Positions 26,259 to 34,726 of a DNA stretch of 64,000 nt are shown piece after piece. The notes under the pieces were generated by a model. That model searched no databases. It was not told the DNA's origin and saw only the letters and a program-made list of their open reading frames with translations. Made by a program: the position numbers and the translations under genes. Position 1 is the stretch's first letter. The number at the start of each line of letters is the position of its first letter. The stretch spans positions 62,001 through 126,000 of the forward strand of contig JAITUC010000010.1 of NCBI GenBank assembly GCA_031286585.1. Direction: 5' to 3'. The DNA comes from Delftia acidovorans. GTDB taxonomy: Bacteria; Pseudomonadota; Gammaproteobacteria; Burkholderiales; Burkholderiaceae_C.

Positions 26259-27257
26259 TTAAGCGTTGTTCCGTGTGCCTGCCCTGTCCAGGCGCTGCTG
26301 GAGCAGGGATTTGCTGTACGCCTCCTGGAAGATCTGGTGGATCAGCTCCCTGAACCATTTGTGCCCCGCGTCATGGTCGTTGCGCGGATGCCAGACGGCG
26401 TCGATGGACAGGGCCAGCTCGGGCAGGGGCATGGGGCGCGCCACGCAATGGGAGCCGGACAGCACGCTGTGCATCCAGTGCGCGGGCATGGCGGCGACCA
26501 GGTCGGTGGATTCGATGACGGGCACCATGCCCAGCCAGGTGGGCACCTGGAACATCACGCGCCGCGCCAGCCCGCGCTCGGCCAGGAGCTCGTCCACGAT
26601 GCTGCTGCCCACGCCCGTGACCTTCAGGTGGCCTTGCTCCAGGTATTTTTCCAGGGTGAGCGGGGAGGCGGCGGCCGGATGGTCCTTGCGCATCAGCACC
26701 ATCCACTGGTCGTCCAGCAGGCGCCGTGACGCCGACAGCACCGAGCGCCCGCGCGAGACGGACAGCCGTATCTCCACGCCTTCGTACTCGACGCGGTCCG
26801 AGGGCTGGCGGCCGTCGAAGGACTGCACCGACAGGCTGATGCCCGGCGCCACGGTGCGCAGGTGGATGCACAGCTGCGGGAGCAGCAGCACGCCCACGTA
26901 GTCGGACAGGCGCAGGTGGAAGTTGCGCCGCGCCGTGGCCGGATCGAAGCCCTTGCTGACCTCGATGGCGCTTTCGATCTCGCTGAAGGCTTTGCGGAAG
27001 CTGCGCGCCAGGCGTACGGCCTCGGGCGTGGGCGACATGCCTTCGGCCGTGCGCAGCAGCAGCGGATCGTTGAACTGGGTGCGCAGCCGGCGCAGCGCAT
27101 GGCTGACGGCCGAGGAGGTGATGCCCAGCCGCGCGGCGGCCTTGCCCACGCTGCGTTCTTCCACCAGGGCCTCGAAGATCACCAGCAGGTTGAGGTCGAT
27201 GCTGCGCAGGTTGACCGGAGCACGCGGCGCGCCGTCTGCATGTTGAATGCTGTTCAT
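26259..27257 (-). CDS. LysR-family transcriptional regulator
   Basis: This regulator has 332 residues. The N-terminal helix-turn-helix (RSIDLNLLVIFEALVEERSVG, then ITSSAVSHALRRLRTQF) resembles the NodD/PcpR/LeuO branch, and a ligand-binding domain covers about residues 110-315. It is divergent from the amidohydrolase-Bug receptor pair (70-nt gap) and is probably their regulator. It may also drive the MFS transporter downstream on its own strand. The inducer is unknown. Confidence 0.9.
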   Translation of the reverse strand: MNSIQHADGAPRAPVNLRSIDLNLLVIFEALVEERSVGKAAARLGITSSAVSHALRRLRTQFNDPLLLRTAEGMSPTPEAVRLARSFRKAFSEIESAIEVSKGFDPATARRNFHLRLSDYVGVLLLPQLCIHLRTVAPGISLSVQSFDGRQPSDRVEYEGVEIRLSVSRGRSVLSASRRLLDDQWMVLMRKDHPAAASPLTLEKYLEQGHLKVTGVGSSIVDELLAERGLARRVMFQVPTWLGMVPVIESTDLVAAMPAHWMHSVLSGSHCVARPMPLPELALSIDAVWHPRNDHDAGHKWFRELIHQIFQEAYSKSLLQQRLDRAGTRNNA

Positions 27258-27327
27258 TTTGATGATGACAAAGATGAGCTTGACTGAATTTTACGTGCCT
27301 CACGACAATGCACCAGCTTTGAAATGA

Positions 27328-28218
27328 ATGCCCATGAATTCACCCATTTTCAACCGCTGTGCCGGTGATTGCCATGCAGTCGAAAATCCAGCGGAACCAT
27401 ATCTGTTTCCAGAAAATTCCTGCGATACCCATTTCCATGTATTTGGTCATTGCGATGATTTTCCGTTGATTGCGGAACGTGCCTATACACCGGCCGTCGC
27501 GTCCATGGACGATTATTGGAAAGCCTTTCGCCCATTGGGTGTGGACCGCTGCGTTCTGGTCCAGCCCAGCGTGTATGGCCGCGATCACGGCCTGCTCAAG
27601 CAGACGCTGCGCCATGCCGAGGCGGGCCGCATGCGTGGCGTGGCCGTGATCCATGAGGACACGCCGGATGCGGAGATCGAAGCGCTGCACGCCCTGGGCG
27701 TGCGCGGCGCACGGTGCAATGCGCTGTTTTCGGGCGGAGTCTCCGTCTCCAGCCTGCGAACCGTGGCCGACCGCATCCGGGGCCTGGGCTGGCATGTGCA
27801 ATTGCTGGTGAACGTGGATGAAGACCCTGGCCTGGTGCAGCGCGTGGCCGATAGGGGCGTGGCCGTGGTGGTGGATCACTTCGGCCATCCGTCGCGCCAG
27901 CTGGGCGCCGGCGGCCCGGGCAGCCGCAACCTGCAGGCGCTGATGAAAGAGGGTCGGGCCTGGGTGAAGTTCTCGGGCGCCTACCGGATATCGGAAACGG
28001 CATCGGCCGTGGACCCGGCCGTGGTTCCCATTGCACATGCCTTGGTGCAGGCCAATCCGCACCGGATCGTATGGGGGTCGGACTGGCCGCATCCCGGAAT
28101 AAAGGCCCGCTCGCATTCCAGCGGCGAATTGGCGCAGGCATTGAGGGATTGGGTTCCAGAGGAATACAGGCGCATGGTATTGGTCGATAACCCCGGGCGC
28201 CTGTATTGGGGTCATTGA
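27328..28218 (+). CDS. Amidohydrolase-family protein (2-pyrone-4,6-dicarboxylate lactonase-like)
   Basis: This TIM-barrel hydrolase of the amidohydrolase 2 family has 296 residues. Metal-site motifs are DTHFHVFG near residue 34, VVVDHFGHP in the middle and WGSDWPHPG near the C-terminus. The overall pattern (N-terminal segment, DTHFH, FVQPSVYG-like strand VLVQPSVYGRD) is closest to LigI-type lactonases acting on pyrone dicarboxylates and related lactones. The Bug receptor gene follows 26 nt later, so import of an organic acid and its hydrolysis are probably coupled. The exact substrate is unknown. ATG at 27334 is an alternative start. Confidence 0.85.
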   Translation: MPMNSPIFNRCAGDCHAVENPAEPYLFPENSCDTHFHVFGHCDDFPLIAERAYTPAVASMDDYWKAFRPLGVDRCVLVQPSVYGRDHGLLKQTLRHAEAGRMRGVAVIHEDTPDAEIEALHALGVRGARCNALFSGGVSVSSLRTVADRIRGLGWHVQLLVNVDEDPGLVQRVADRGVAVVVDHFGHPSRQLGAGGPGSRNLQALMKEGRAWVKFSGAYRISETASAVDPAVVPIAHALVQANPHRIVWGSDWPHPGIKARSHSSGELAQALRDWVPEEYRRMVLVDNPGRLYWGH

Positions 28219-28244
28219 TTTTCAAATGGCAGGAGACAGAGAAA

Positions 28245-29240
28245 ATGAATCGAATCACATCGGGCCGCAGAGGCTTTATCCGCACGGCGGTATCTTTCGC
28301 GGCGCTGGCTGCGGCATCGGCTGCATCGGCCGTGCAGGCGCGCGCATTTCCGGCCAAGCCGCTCACGCTGGTCGTGCCCTTTGCGCCGGGCGGCAATGTG
28401 GACATCGTGGCCCGCACGCTGGGCATTCCGCTGGCCCGGCATGCGGGGCAGTCCGTGATCGTGGACAACCGTGCGGGCGGCGGTGGTGCCGTGGGCTCGG
28501 GCTGGGTGGCGCGCGCCGAGCCGGACGGGCATACGCTGCTGGTGGCCACGCCGGGCCAGTTGGGCACCTTGCCCGAGATGATCAAGCTGCCCTACCGCGC
28601 CGACAGCTTTGCGCCCATTGCCGTGGTCAGCCGCACGCCCGTGGTCGTGGTGGTGCGCGCCAACGACGCGCGCTTCAAGACCGCTGCCGATTTCATCAAG
28701 GCGATGAAGGCCAGGGATGGCAGCGTGACCGTGGGCCATGCCGGCCCGGGCTCGCCCAATCACCTGGCCGTGCTGCAGCTGGAAGATGCCGTGAAGGTGC
28801 GCGTCAATCCCGTGCCCTACAAGGGATCGGGGCCGGCCCTGCTCGATTTGATCGGCGGGCAGATCGACGCCGTGGTGGACCAGATCACCAGCTCCACCCC
28901 GCATATCAAGAGCGGGGCCCTGCGCGCGCTGTTCGTGCTGGGGCCGCGCGCCGGGGGCGGGCTGGCCGATGTGCCCGACCTGGCCCAGCTGGGCCTGCCG
29001 GTGTTCGATGCCACCACCTTCGTGGGCGTGTTCGCGCCCAAGGGCGCGCCCACGGCCAGCGTGGACAGCCTGTATGGCTGGATCTCGAAGTCCGTGGCCG
29101 AGCCCGAGTTCAGCAGCCTGATCCGCGAACTGGGCAGCGAGCCCTTCCCGGCCAGCGCCGCCGTGCTGCAGCGCCTGGTCAGCGAGGAGGCCGCGCTGGC
29201 GGCGCGACTGACCCGGCAGGGGCGTCTGCGCGCGGAGTAG
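28245..29240 (+). CDS. Bug/TctC-family periplasmic solute receptor
   Basis: This tripartite-tricarboxylate-type periplasmic receptor has 331 residues. A twin-arginine-like signal (SGRRGFIRTAVSFAALAAAS) is followed by the Bug pattern YPAKPLTLVVPFAPGG-type (FPAKPLTLVVPFAPGGNVD), VDNRAGGGGAVG and the conserved VPYKGSGPALLDLIGGQID. AGGAG is 9 nt from the ATG. It forms a pair with the upstream amidohydrolase. No TctA/TctB membrane genes are nearby, as is common for Bug receptors in Burkholderiales. Ligands are usually carboxylates or aromatic acids. Confidence 0.92.
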   Translation: MNRITSGRRGFIRTAVSFAALAAASAASAVQARAFPAKPLTLVVPFAPGGNVDIVARTLGIPLARHAGQSVIVDNRAGGGGAVGSGWVARAEPDGHTLLVATPGQLGTLPEMIKLPYRADSFAPIAVVSRTPVVVVVRANDARFKTAADFIKAMKARDGSVTVGHAGPGSPNHLAVLQLEDAVKVRVNPVPYKGSGPALLDLIGGQIDAVVDQITSSTPHIKSGALRALFVLGPRAGGGLADVPDLAQLGLPVFDATTFVGVFAPKGAPTASVDSLYGWISKSVAEPEFSSLIRELGSEPFPASAAVLQRLVSEEAALAARLTRQGRLRAE

Positions 29241-29255
29241 CCGCCGCGCGCACTT

Positions 29256-30887
29256 CTAGTACCCGGCCGCCAGCCCGTCGCGGCGCGGGTCGCTGGCGAT
29301 CTGGTAGCCCTCCACGGCGGGATCGCCCATGCGCCAGATGAACTGGCCGGCGCCGAAGTCCTGGTAGGGGTCGTGGATGACCTCCACCTGGTGGCCCAGC
29401 GCCTGCAGGCCGGCGATGGTGGCCGGGTCCATGCCGCCTTCCACGTTGATGGCCAGGCCTTCGTTGACGCGCCAGCGCGGCGCATCGCAGGCCGCCTGGG
29501 GCGACTGGCGGTAGTCCAGCATGCGCACCAGGGTCTGCATGTGGCCCTGGGGCTGCATGTTGCCGCCCATGACGCCGAAGCTCATCACGGGCTGGCCGTC
29601 ACGGGTCAGGAAGGCCGGAATGATGGTGTGGAAGGGGCGCTTGCCCGGGCCCACCAGGTTGGCGCGGTTGGGGTGCTGGGGATCGGTGCCGAAGCCGTGG
29701 CCGCGGTTTTGCAGGCTGATGCCGAAGCTCGGCTCCACCACGCCCGAGCCAAAGCCCGAGAAATTGCTCTGGATGAAGCTCACCATCATGCCGTGCTCGT
29801 CGGCCGTCGTCAGGTAGATGGTGCCGCCGCGCACGGGGTTGCCGGCCTTGAAGTCCTGGGCGCGGCGCGGATCGATCAGCCGGGCGCGCGAGGCCAGGTA
29901 GGCGTCGTCCAGCATCTGCGCGGGCGTGACTTCCATGCCGGCATCGGCCACGTAGCGGTAGATATCGGCAAAGGCCAGCTTCATGGCTTCGATCTGCAGA
30001 TGCTGCGAGGCCACGCCATCCACGGGCAGGCTGGCCAGGTCGAAGTTCGAGAGGATGCCCAGCGCGATCTGCGCGGCAATGCCTTGCCCGCCCGGCGGGA
30101 TCTCGTGCAGCGTGTGGCCACGGTAGCCCTTGGCCAGCGGCTGCACCCACTGCACCTCGTGCGCGGCCATGTCGTCCATGCCCAGGCAGCCGCCGTGCTG
30201 CTGCACGAACGAGGTCACGGCCCGGGCAATCTCGCCCTCATAGAAGGCCTTGCCATGGGTGGCGCCAATGGCGCGCAGGGCGCGCGCTGCGGCGGGGAAG
30301 CGGAACAGCTCGCCCACTTCCGGCGCGCGGCCCCGGGGCAGGAAGCTGTCCCTGAACCCCGGCTGCGATTGCAGCTCAGGTGCGCCTGCCGCCCATTTCT
30401 GCTGCACCACGGGCGGCACCAGGTAGCCGCGCTCGGCGATCTCGGCGGCCGGCTCCATCAGCGCGTCAAAGGGCAGCTTGCCGAAGCGCGCATGCAGGGC
30501 CACCCAGGCGCTGACGGCGCCCGGCACGGTGATGGAGTCCACGCCCCGGCGCGGCGGCTTGTCCTGCCGTCCGTAGCGCTGGTGGAAGTACTCGGGCGAC
30601 CAGCCCTGCGGTGCGCGGCCCGAGGCGTTGAGGCCGTGCAGTTCCTTGCCATCCCAGAGGATGCAGAAGGCGTCCGAGCCCAGGCCGTTGCTCACCGGCT
30701 CGACGATGGTCATGGCCGCCGCCGCCGCGATGGCTGCATCGACGGCGTTGCCGCCTGCCCACAGCATGCGCAGGCCGGCCTGCGCGGCCAGCGGGTGGGA
30801 GGTGGACACGGCATTGCGCGCGAACACTGGCACCCGCTTCGAGTCGTAGGGATTGCCGGGAGCGAAGGGAGAGGAAGAGGAGTGCAT
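29256..30887 (-). CDS. Gamma-glutamyltransferase family protein (Ntn-hydrolase)
   Basis: This enzyme has 543 residues and the GGT fold: GGNAVDAAIAAAAAMTIVEP, GLGSDAFCILWDG, PGAVSAWVALHARFG and IPPGGQGIAAQIALG in the heavy-chain part. The processing region then carries a Thr-rich block (GGTIYLTTADEHGMMVSFI), whose threonine would become the catalytic N-terminus of the small subunit. No signal peptide is seen, so it is probably cytoplasmic, unlike classical periplasmic GGT. It is paired with a Bug receptor on the same strand (13 nt apart), and may act on an imported gamma-glutamyl or acyl-amide compound, as do related acylases. Confidence 0.88.
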   Translation of the reverse strand: MHSSSSPFAPGNPYDSKRVPVFARNAVSTSHPLAAQAGLRMLWAGGNAVDAAIAAAAAMTIVEPVSNGLGSDAFCILWDGKELHGLNASGRAPQGWSPEYFHQRYGRQDKPPRRGVDSITVPGAVSAWVALHARFGKLPFDALMEPAAEIAERGYLVPPVVQQKWAAGAPELQSQPGFRDSFLPRGRAPEVGELFRFPAAARALRAIGATHGKAFYEGEIARAVTSFVQQHGGCLGMDDMAAHEVQWVQPLAKGYRGHTLHEIPPGGQGIAAQIALGILSNFDLASLPVDGVASQHLQIEAMKLAFADIYRYVADAGMEVTPAQMLDDAYLASRARLIDPRRAQDFKAGNPVRGGTIYLTTADEHGMMVSFIQSNFSGFGSGVVEPSFGISLQNRGHGFGTDPQHPNRANLVGPGKRPFHTIIPAFLTRDGQPVMSFGVMGGNMQPQGHMQTLVRMLDYRQSPQAACDAPRWRVNEGLAINVEGGMDPATIAGLQALGHQVEVIHDPYQDFGAGQFIWRMGDPAVEGYQIASDPRRDGLAAGY

Positions 30888-30900
30888 GAAAGAGCCTGAC

Positions 30901-31905
30901 TCAGTCGGCGGTGATGCCCATGGTCTTCACGTCGCGGCTCCAGCGCGTCAGCTCGCGGTCGATCTGCTGCTTGAAGGACTTGGGGTCGCTGGTCTCGGGG
31001 TCCAGGCCCTGGGCCTCGAACTGGGCCTGCACTTCGGGGCGCTCCATGATCTTGCGCACTTCCTGGGCCAGCCGCTCGACGATGGCCGGGTCCGTGCCGC
31101 CCGTGGTGAACAGGCCGTACCAGGACGTGAAGGCATAGCCGGGCAGGCCGGCCTCGGCGACGGTGGGCACGTCGGGCAGGTTCTTGACGCGCTGCTTCGT
31201 GGTCACGGCCAGGATGCGGGTCTGGCCGGTCTTGGCCGAGGTGATGGCGGGCGGAATGCCCGAGAAGATGGCCTGCACCTGGCCGCCCGACACATCGGTG
31301 ATGGCCGGGCCGTTGCCGCGGTAGGGCACGTGCACCAGGTTCACGCCGGCCTGCTGGGCGAACAGCGCGCCTGCCAGGTGCAGCGTGGAGCCGCTGCCCG
31401 ACGACGCGTAGTTGATGCTGCCCGGCGCCTTGCGCGCGGCGTCGATCATTTCCTGCACCGTCCTGTAGGGCAGGGCGGCGTTCACCAGCAGCGCGTTGCC
31501 GGACTCGGCCACCAGGGTGATGGGCTCCAGGTCCTTGCGCGGGTCGAACGACAGCTTCTTGGCCAGCACGGGCGCCACGGTGTTGCTGCCGATGGAGCCC
31601 AGCAGCAGCGTGTAGCCATTCTTGGGCGCCTTGGCCACCACTTCGCTGGCGATCAGGCCGCCCGCGCCGCCGCGGTTCTCCACCACCACGCTCTGGCCCA
31701 GGCGCTGCTGCAGCTCCTTGGCCAGGATGCGGGCCACGATGTCGTTGGCGCCGCCGGCGGCAAAGCCCACCATGATCTTCAGCGGCTGCGAGGGCCAGGC
31801 ATCGGCGGCGGGCGCGGCCCAGCCGGGTGCGGCCCAGCCGGGCGTGGCGCAGGTCAACAGGGCGGCGCAGCAGACGAGCAGGCGGCGGGACACGGGTGCA
31901 GGCAT
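30901..31905 (-). CDS. Bug/TctC-family periplasmic solute receptor
   Basis: This periplasmic receptor has 334 residues. The signal region contains a short tandem duplication (GWAAPGWAAP), encoded by two 14-nt copies of GCGGCCCAGCCGGG on the plus strand. The mature protein shows WPSQPLKIMVGFAAGGAND, VVENRGGAGGLIA, VPYRGNGPAITDVSGGQVQ and LPDVPTVAEAGLPGY, all Bug hallmarks. It is the first gene of a two-gene unit with the GGT-like enzyme and is divergent from a LysR regulator, its probable controller, with a 132-nt AT-richer intergenic region. Confidence 0.92.
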   Translation of the reverse strand: MPAPVSRRLLVCCAALLTCATPGWAAPGWAAPAADAWPSQPLKIMVGFAAGGANDIVARILAKELQQRLGQSVVVENRGGAGGLIASEVVAKAPKNGYTLLLGSIGSNTVAPVLAKKLSFDPRKDLEPITLVAESGNALLVNAALPYRTVQEMIDAARKAPGSINYASSGSGSTLHLAGALFAQQAGVNLVHVPYRGNGPAITDVSGGQVQAIFSGIPPAITSAKTGQTRILAVTTKQRVKNLPDVPTVAEAGLPGYAFTSWYGLFTTGGTDPAIVERLAQEVRKIMERPEVQAQFEAQGLDPETSDPKSFKQQIDRELTRWSRDVKTMGITAD

Positions 31906-32037
31906 GGAGATCTCCAGAAATCCGGGAAGTGGGAGGGTGCGATCAGGACGATCGGCTATCGGTTGCCAGCGATTTTGATGATAGAAACTGTTTGGTGAAA
32001 GCTGGAATTTCTTACGAATCTTGAAAGCAAAACTTTT

Positions 32038-32928
32038 ATGCCAAGCCTGCGCATTCTTCGCACTTTTCTGGCCGTGGCGGCCGAGGGCTCCTTCACCGCC
32101 GCCGGCCAGCGCGTGGCGCTGACCCAGGTGGCCGTGGGGCTGCAGATGCGCACGCTGGAAAACGACCTCAAGCGCAAGCTGTTCGCGCGCCAGGGCAAGC
32201 TGGTCACGCTCAATGAGCAGGGCCGGGCGCTGGTGCCCATTGCCACCCAGCTGGTGGCGCTGTACGAGCAGGCCAAGCACGGCACGCGCGCCGACGCACC
32301 GCTGGCCGGCACCGTGCAGTTCGGCTCCATCGTCTCGGCGCTGAGCCAGCTGGTGCGCGCCACGCTGGAGCTCAAGCGCCACCATCCGGCGGTGGACCTG
32401 CATGTGGTCTCGGGCAAGTCCAACCGGCTGATCGCCCAGGTGGAGAACCATGAGCTGGATGCGGCCGTGGTGGTCTACAACCCGGCCATCAAGCGCCCCT
32501 CGCTGGTCTGGACGCCGCTGTATGCCGAGCCCATGGTGCTGCTGGCGCCGCGCGCCGCCCGGCCCGCGGCGCCCGCCGACATGGTGGAGCGCTATCCCTT
32601 CATCCGCTTCGACCGCACCGAGCACACGGGCGAGCTCGTGGAGCGCACGCTGCGCCGCCTGCGCGCCAAGCCCCAGGAGTTCCTGGAGCTCAACTCCATC
32701 GAGACCATCGTGGAGCTGGTGCGCGACGGCATGGGCGTGGCCATGCTGCCCAATCTGGCGCGGCATGGCTGGGAGGGCGACCCACGCCTGCGCGTGCTGC
32801 CCATTGCCCAGACCGCCGAGAGCCGGCAGATCGCCCTGGTGCAGCTGCGCACGGCGGCGCGCGCCGAGATCATCACCGCCGTGGGCCAGCAATTCGTGGC
32901 GGCGCTGGCGGTGCCGGCCTCGGCCTGA
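32038..32928 (+). CDS. LysR-family transcriptional regulator
   Basis: This regulator has 296 residues. The helix-turn-helix is in MPSLRILRTFLAVAAEGSFT and LTQVAVGLQMRTLENDLKRKLF, followed by a ligand-binding domain. It is divergent from the Bug receptor and GGT-like pair and is likely to control them. The DNA before the ATG is AT-rich (AATCTTGAAAGCAAAACTTTT), with no clear Shine-Dalgarno sequence but a GAAAG stretch. Confidence 0.9.
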   Translation: MPSLRILRTFLAVAAEGSFTAAGQRVALTQVAVGLQMRTLENDLKRKLFARQGKLVTLNEQGRALVPIATQLVALYEQAKHGTRADAPLAGTVQFGSIVSALSQLVRATLELKRHHPAVDLHVVSGKSNRLIAQVENHELDAAVVVYNPAIKRPSLVWTPLYAEPMVLLAPRAARPAAPADMVERYPFIRFDRTEHTGELVERTLRRLRAKPQEFLELNSIETIVELVRDGMGVAMLPNLARHGWEGDPRLRVLPIAQTAESRQIALVQLRTAARAEIITAVGQQFVAALAVPASA

Positions 32929-32964
32929 GCGCGCCGCTGGCGGTGTCCTGCCGATACGCGTGTC

Positions 32965-33348
32965 TCAGGTTGCGTATTGCGCCAGCCCGTGGCCCATGGA
33001 CCAGTTCTCCTTGTCCACTTCGACCAGGTTGACGAACACGTCCTCGGGCCGCAGGCCGGGGCTCTGGACCAGCAGCTCGGCGATGCGGCGGAACAGCGCC
33101 TTCTTCTGCTCCAGGCTGCGGGTGTTGCTGACCGTGAGCTGCACCAGCACCAGATCGTCGCTGCGCGCCACGCCCAGGTAGGAGGCGCCGTAGCGGAAGT
33201 TGTCGCCGTCATGCTCGGTGATGGTCATGAACTGGTCGTCCTCCGGCACGTTGAAGGTCTCGCGCATGGCGCGGTACAGGCTGTCGCAGATGGCCTGGCG
33301 GTAGGCGGGGGACTTGCCGGCGCGCATGTTGATCCGGGTCATGGGCAT
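32965..33348 (-). CDS. Tautomerase-family protein
   Basis: This protein has 127 residues and belongs to the tautomerase superfamily, whose members use an amino-terminal proline as catalytic base. The start used gives MPMTRINMRAGKS, leaving Pro1 after Met removal, as required; a start at the second Met would lose it. Other family-like blocks are VPEDDQFMTITEHD and LVLVQLTVSNTRSLEQKKALF. It is divergent from a LysR gene with a palindromic site between them. It probably acts on a small keto/enol acid; substrate unknown. Confidence 0.85.
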   Translation of the reverse strand: MPMTRINMRAGKSPAYRQAICDSLYRAMRETFNVPEDDQFMTITEHDGDNFRYGASYLGVARSDDLVLVQLTVSNTRSLEQKKALFRRIAELLVQSPGLRPEDVFVNLVEVDKENWSMGHGLAQYAT

Positions 33349-33430
33349 GGTGTGGCTCCTGTGTGTGGCGTTGAGTTGCGTGGTGTGAGCCTCGAAGATA
33401 GGCGGCGCCAGATATTTTGAAAATCCATGA

Positions 33431-33446
33431 TTGCTGATATCAGTAA
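33431..33446. promoter_or_regulatory. Palindromic LysR operator candidate
   Basis: CTGATATCAG (33434-33443) is a perfect 10-bp palindrome. With one mismatch pair it extends to 16 bp (TTGCTGATATCAGTAA). It lies 12 nt upstream of the LysR start and about 85 nt upstream of the divergent tautomerase start, a place suited to autoregulation and activation of the tautomerase. Bound protein is inferred. Confidence 0.6.
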
Positions 33447-33458
33447 TAATGAACTGAA

Positions 33459-34316
33459 ATGACTCAACGCCCCCTCGACCTGGATGCCGTGCAGAGCTTC
33501 GTGCACATCGCGGAGCTGGGCAGCTTCACGCGCGCGGCCGAAGCCATGCAGACCACGCAGGCCGCCGTCAGCCTCAAGCTCAAGCGGCTGGAGCAGCGGC
33601 TGGGCTGCCGGCTGGTCGAGCGCACGCCGCGCCACGTGCAGCTGTCGGCGCTGGGCGCCGACTTCCTGCCCCATGCGCGCGAACTGCTGCAGGCCCATGA
33701 GCGCGCGCTGGCGCTGGCCGTCAGCACGCGCCAGCGGCTGACCATCGGCATCAGCGACCACGTGGCCGGGCCTGAGCTGCCGGCACTGATCGCCCGCATG
33801 AATGCACAGGACCCGCAGTTGCTGATCGACATCCGCATCGCATCGTCCGGCCCGCTGTTGCAGGGGTTCGACCGGCGCGAGTACGACACGGTGATCGTTC
33901 GCACGCATGCCGGGCGTGACGACGGCGAGCTGCTGGCCGAGGAGCCCTTCGGCTGGTTTGCCGCGCCCGGCTGGCAGCACCGCGCGGGCGAGCCCCTGCC
34001 GCTGGCCACGCTGGCCGAGCCCTGCGGCGTGCGCGCCATGGCCGGGCAACTGCTGGATACGGCGCGCATGCCGTGGACCGAAGTGTTCGTGGGCGGCGGC
34101 GTGGCCGCTGTCTCGGCCGCAGTCATGGCGGGGCTGGGCGTGGCCGCGCTGGCGCCGCGCATGCTGGCCCTGGGCGCCGTGGACGTGGGTCCGCGCCTGG
34201 GCCTGCCCACGCTGCCGCGCCTGCCCGTGCTGCTGCACACCCGCGTGCGCGAAGGCCGGCCGCGCGCGGCGCTGGATGCGCTGGGCGCCGCCTTCAAGTC
34301 CGCCGTGCGTGGCTAG
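33459..34316 (+). CDS. LysR-family transcriptional regulator
   Basis: This regulator has 285 residues. The N-terminal winged helix (DLDAVQSFVHIAELGSFTRAA, TTQAAVSLKLKRLEQRLGCRL) is followed by a ligand domain from about residue 90. A glycine/alanine-rich block (VFVGGGVAAVSAAVMAGLGVAAL) is usual for the second half of LysR effector domains. It probably regulates the divergent tautomerase and itself. Confidence 0.9.
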   Translation: MTQRPLDLDAVQSFVHIAELGSFTRAAEAMQTTQAAVSLKLKRLEQRLGCRLVERTPRHVQLSALGADFLPHARELLQAHERALALAVSTRQRLTIGISDHVAGPELPALIARMNAQDPQLLIDIRIASSGPLLQGFDRREYDTVIVRTHAGRDDGELLAEEPFGWFAAPGWQHRAGEPLPLATLAEPCGVRAMAGQLLDTARMPWTEVFVGGGVAAVSAAVMAGLGVAALAPRMLALGAVDVGPRLGLPTLPRLPVLLHTRVREGRPRAALDALGAAFKSAVRG

Positions 34317-34726
34317 CAGCCAACAGTCGGCCCGGCATGGCGCGCAGCCGCTTGTGCCTGCGGGGCAACGGGCGATAGACTCGCACCCCTCCCATCCACC
34401 CTCACCCTTTCGAGGTGCACCATGCCCCGCCGCACAGCTTCCTGCTGAACGACTTCGTCACACGCTGATCCTGGCCTTGCCACGGATGTCTCTTGCGTGT
34501 GCGCTGCGGTGCGTGGCCTTTTGAGGGCTTGCGGCTGACCGTCCGGTTTGCGGACGGCCCCGCCAGTCCTGCCATCTTCCCCTTCGACAGCCTGCCGGCC
34601 CGGCCCCCACGGGCCAGGCCGCGCTGTCGCTGCATCCCCTGCATTGCGGCGCCTGGCGTCGTCGTCGGCTTTTCCCGCCCCATGGCATGGCGCCGTGGGG
34701 ACTGCATCGTTTTCGGAAAGCACGAC
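34317..34726 (+). other. 410-nt noncoding leader before the RNA-repair operon, with two stable hairpins
   Basis: No credible gene is visible here. The RNA-ligase frame stays open upstream to 34493, but those residues look random. Two strong hairpins stand out. At 34531-34563, GCGG/CCGC enclose CCGTCCG and CGGACGG around a GTTTG loop. At 34590-34619, GCCT/AGGC enclose GGCCCG and CGGGCC around a 7-nt loop. Neither has a U-run. The region may be a long structured 5' leader, a terminator of the LysR gene, or a small RNA. GC-rich DNA forms hairpins easily, so significance is uncertain. Confidence 0.4.

Noticed and set aside
31826..31854. Tandem 14-nt duplication in the Bug receptor signal region
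   Set aside because: A minor in-frame-compatible duplication (GWAAPGWAAP) in a tolerant part of the protein; noted in the gene entry only.
34493..34726. N-terminal extension of the RNA ligase by 78 codons
   Set aside because: The residues are low in conservation-like pattern, Arg/Pro/Cys-rich, and the ATG at 34727 has GGAAAG before it and starts the recognisable domain.
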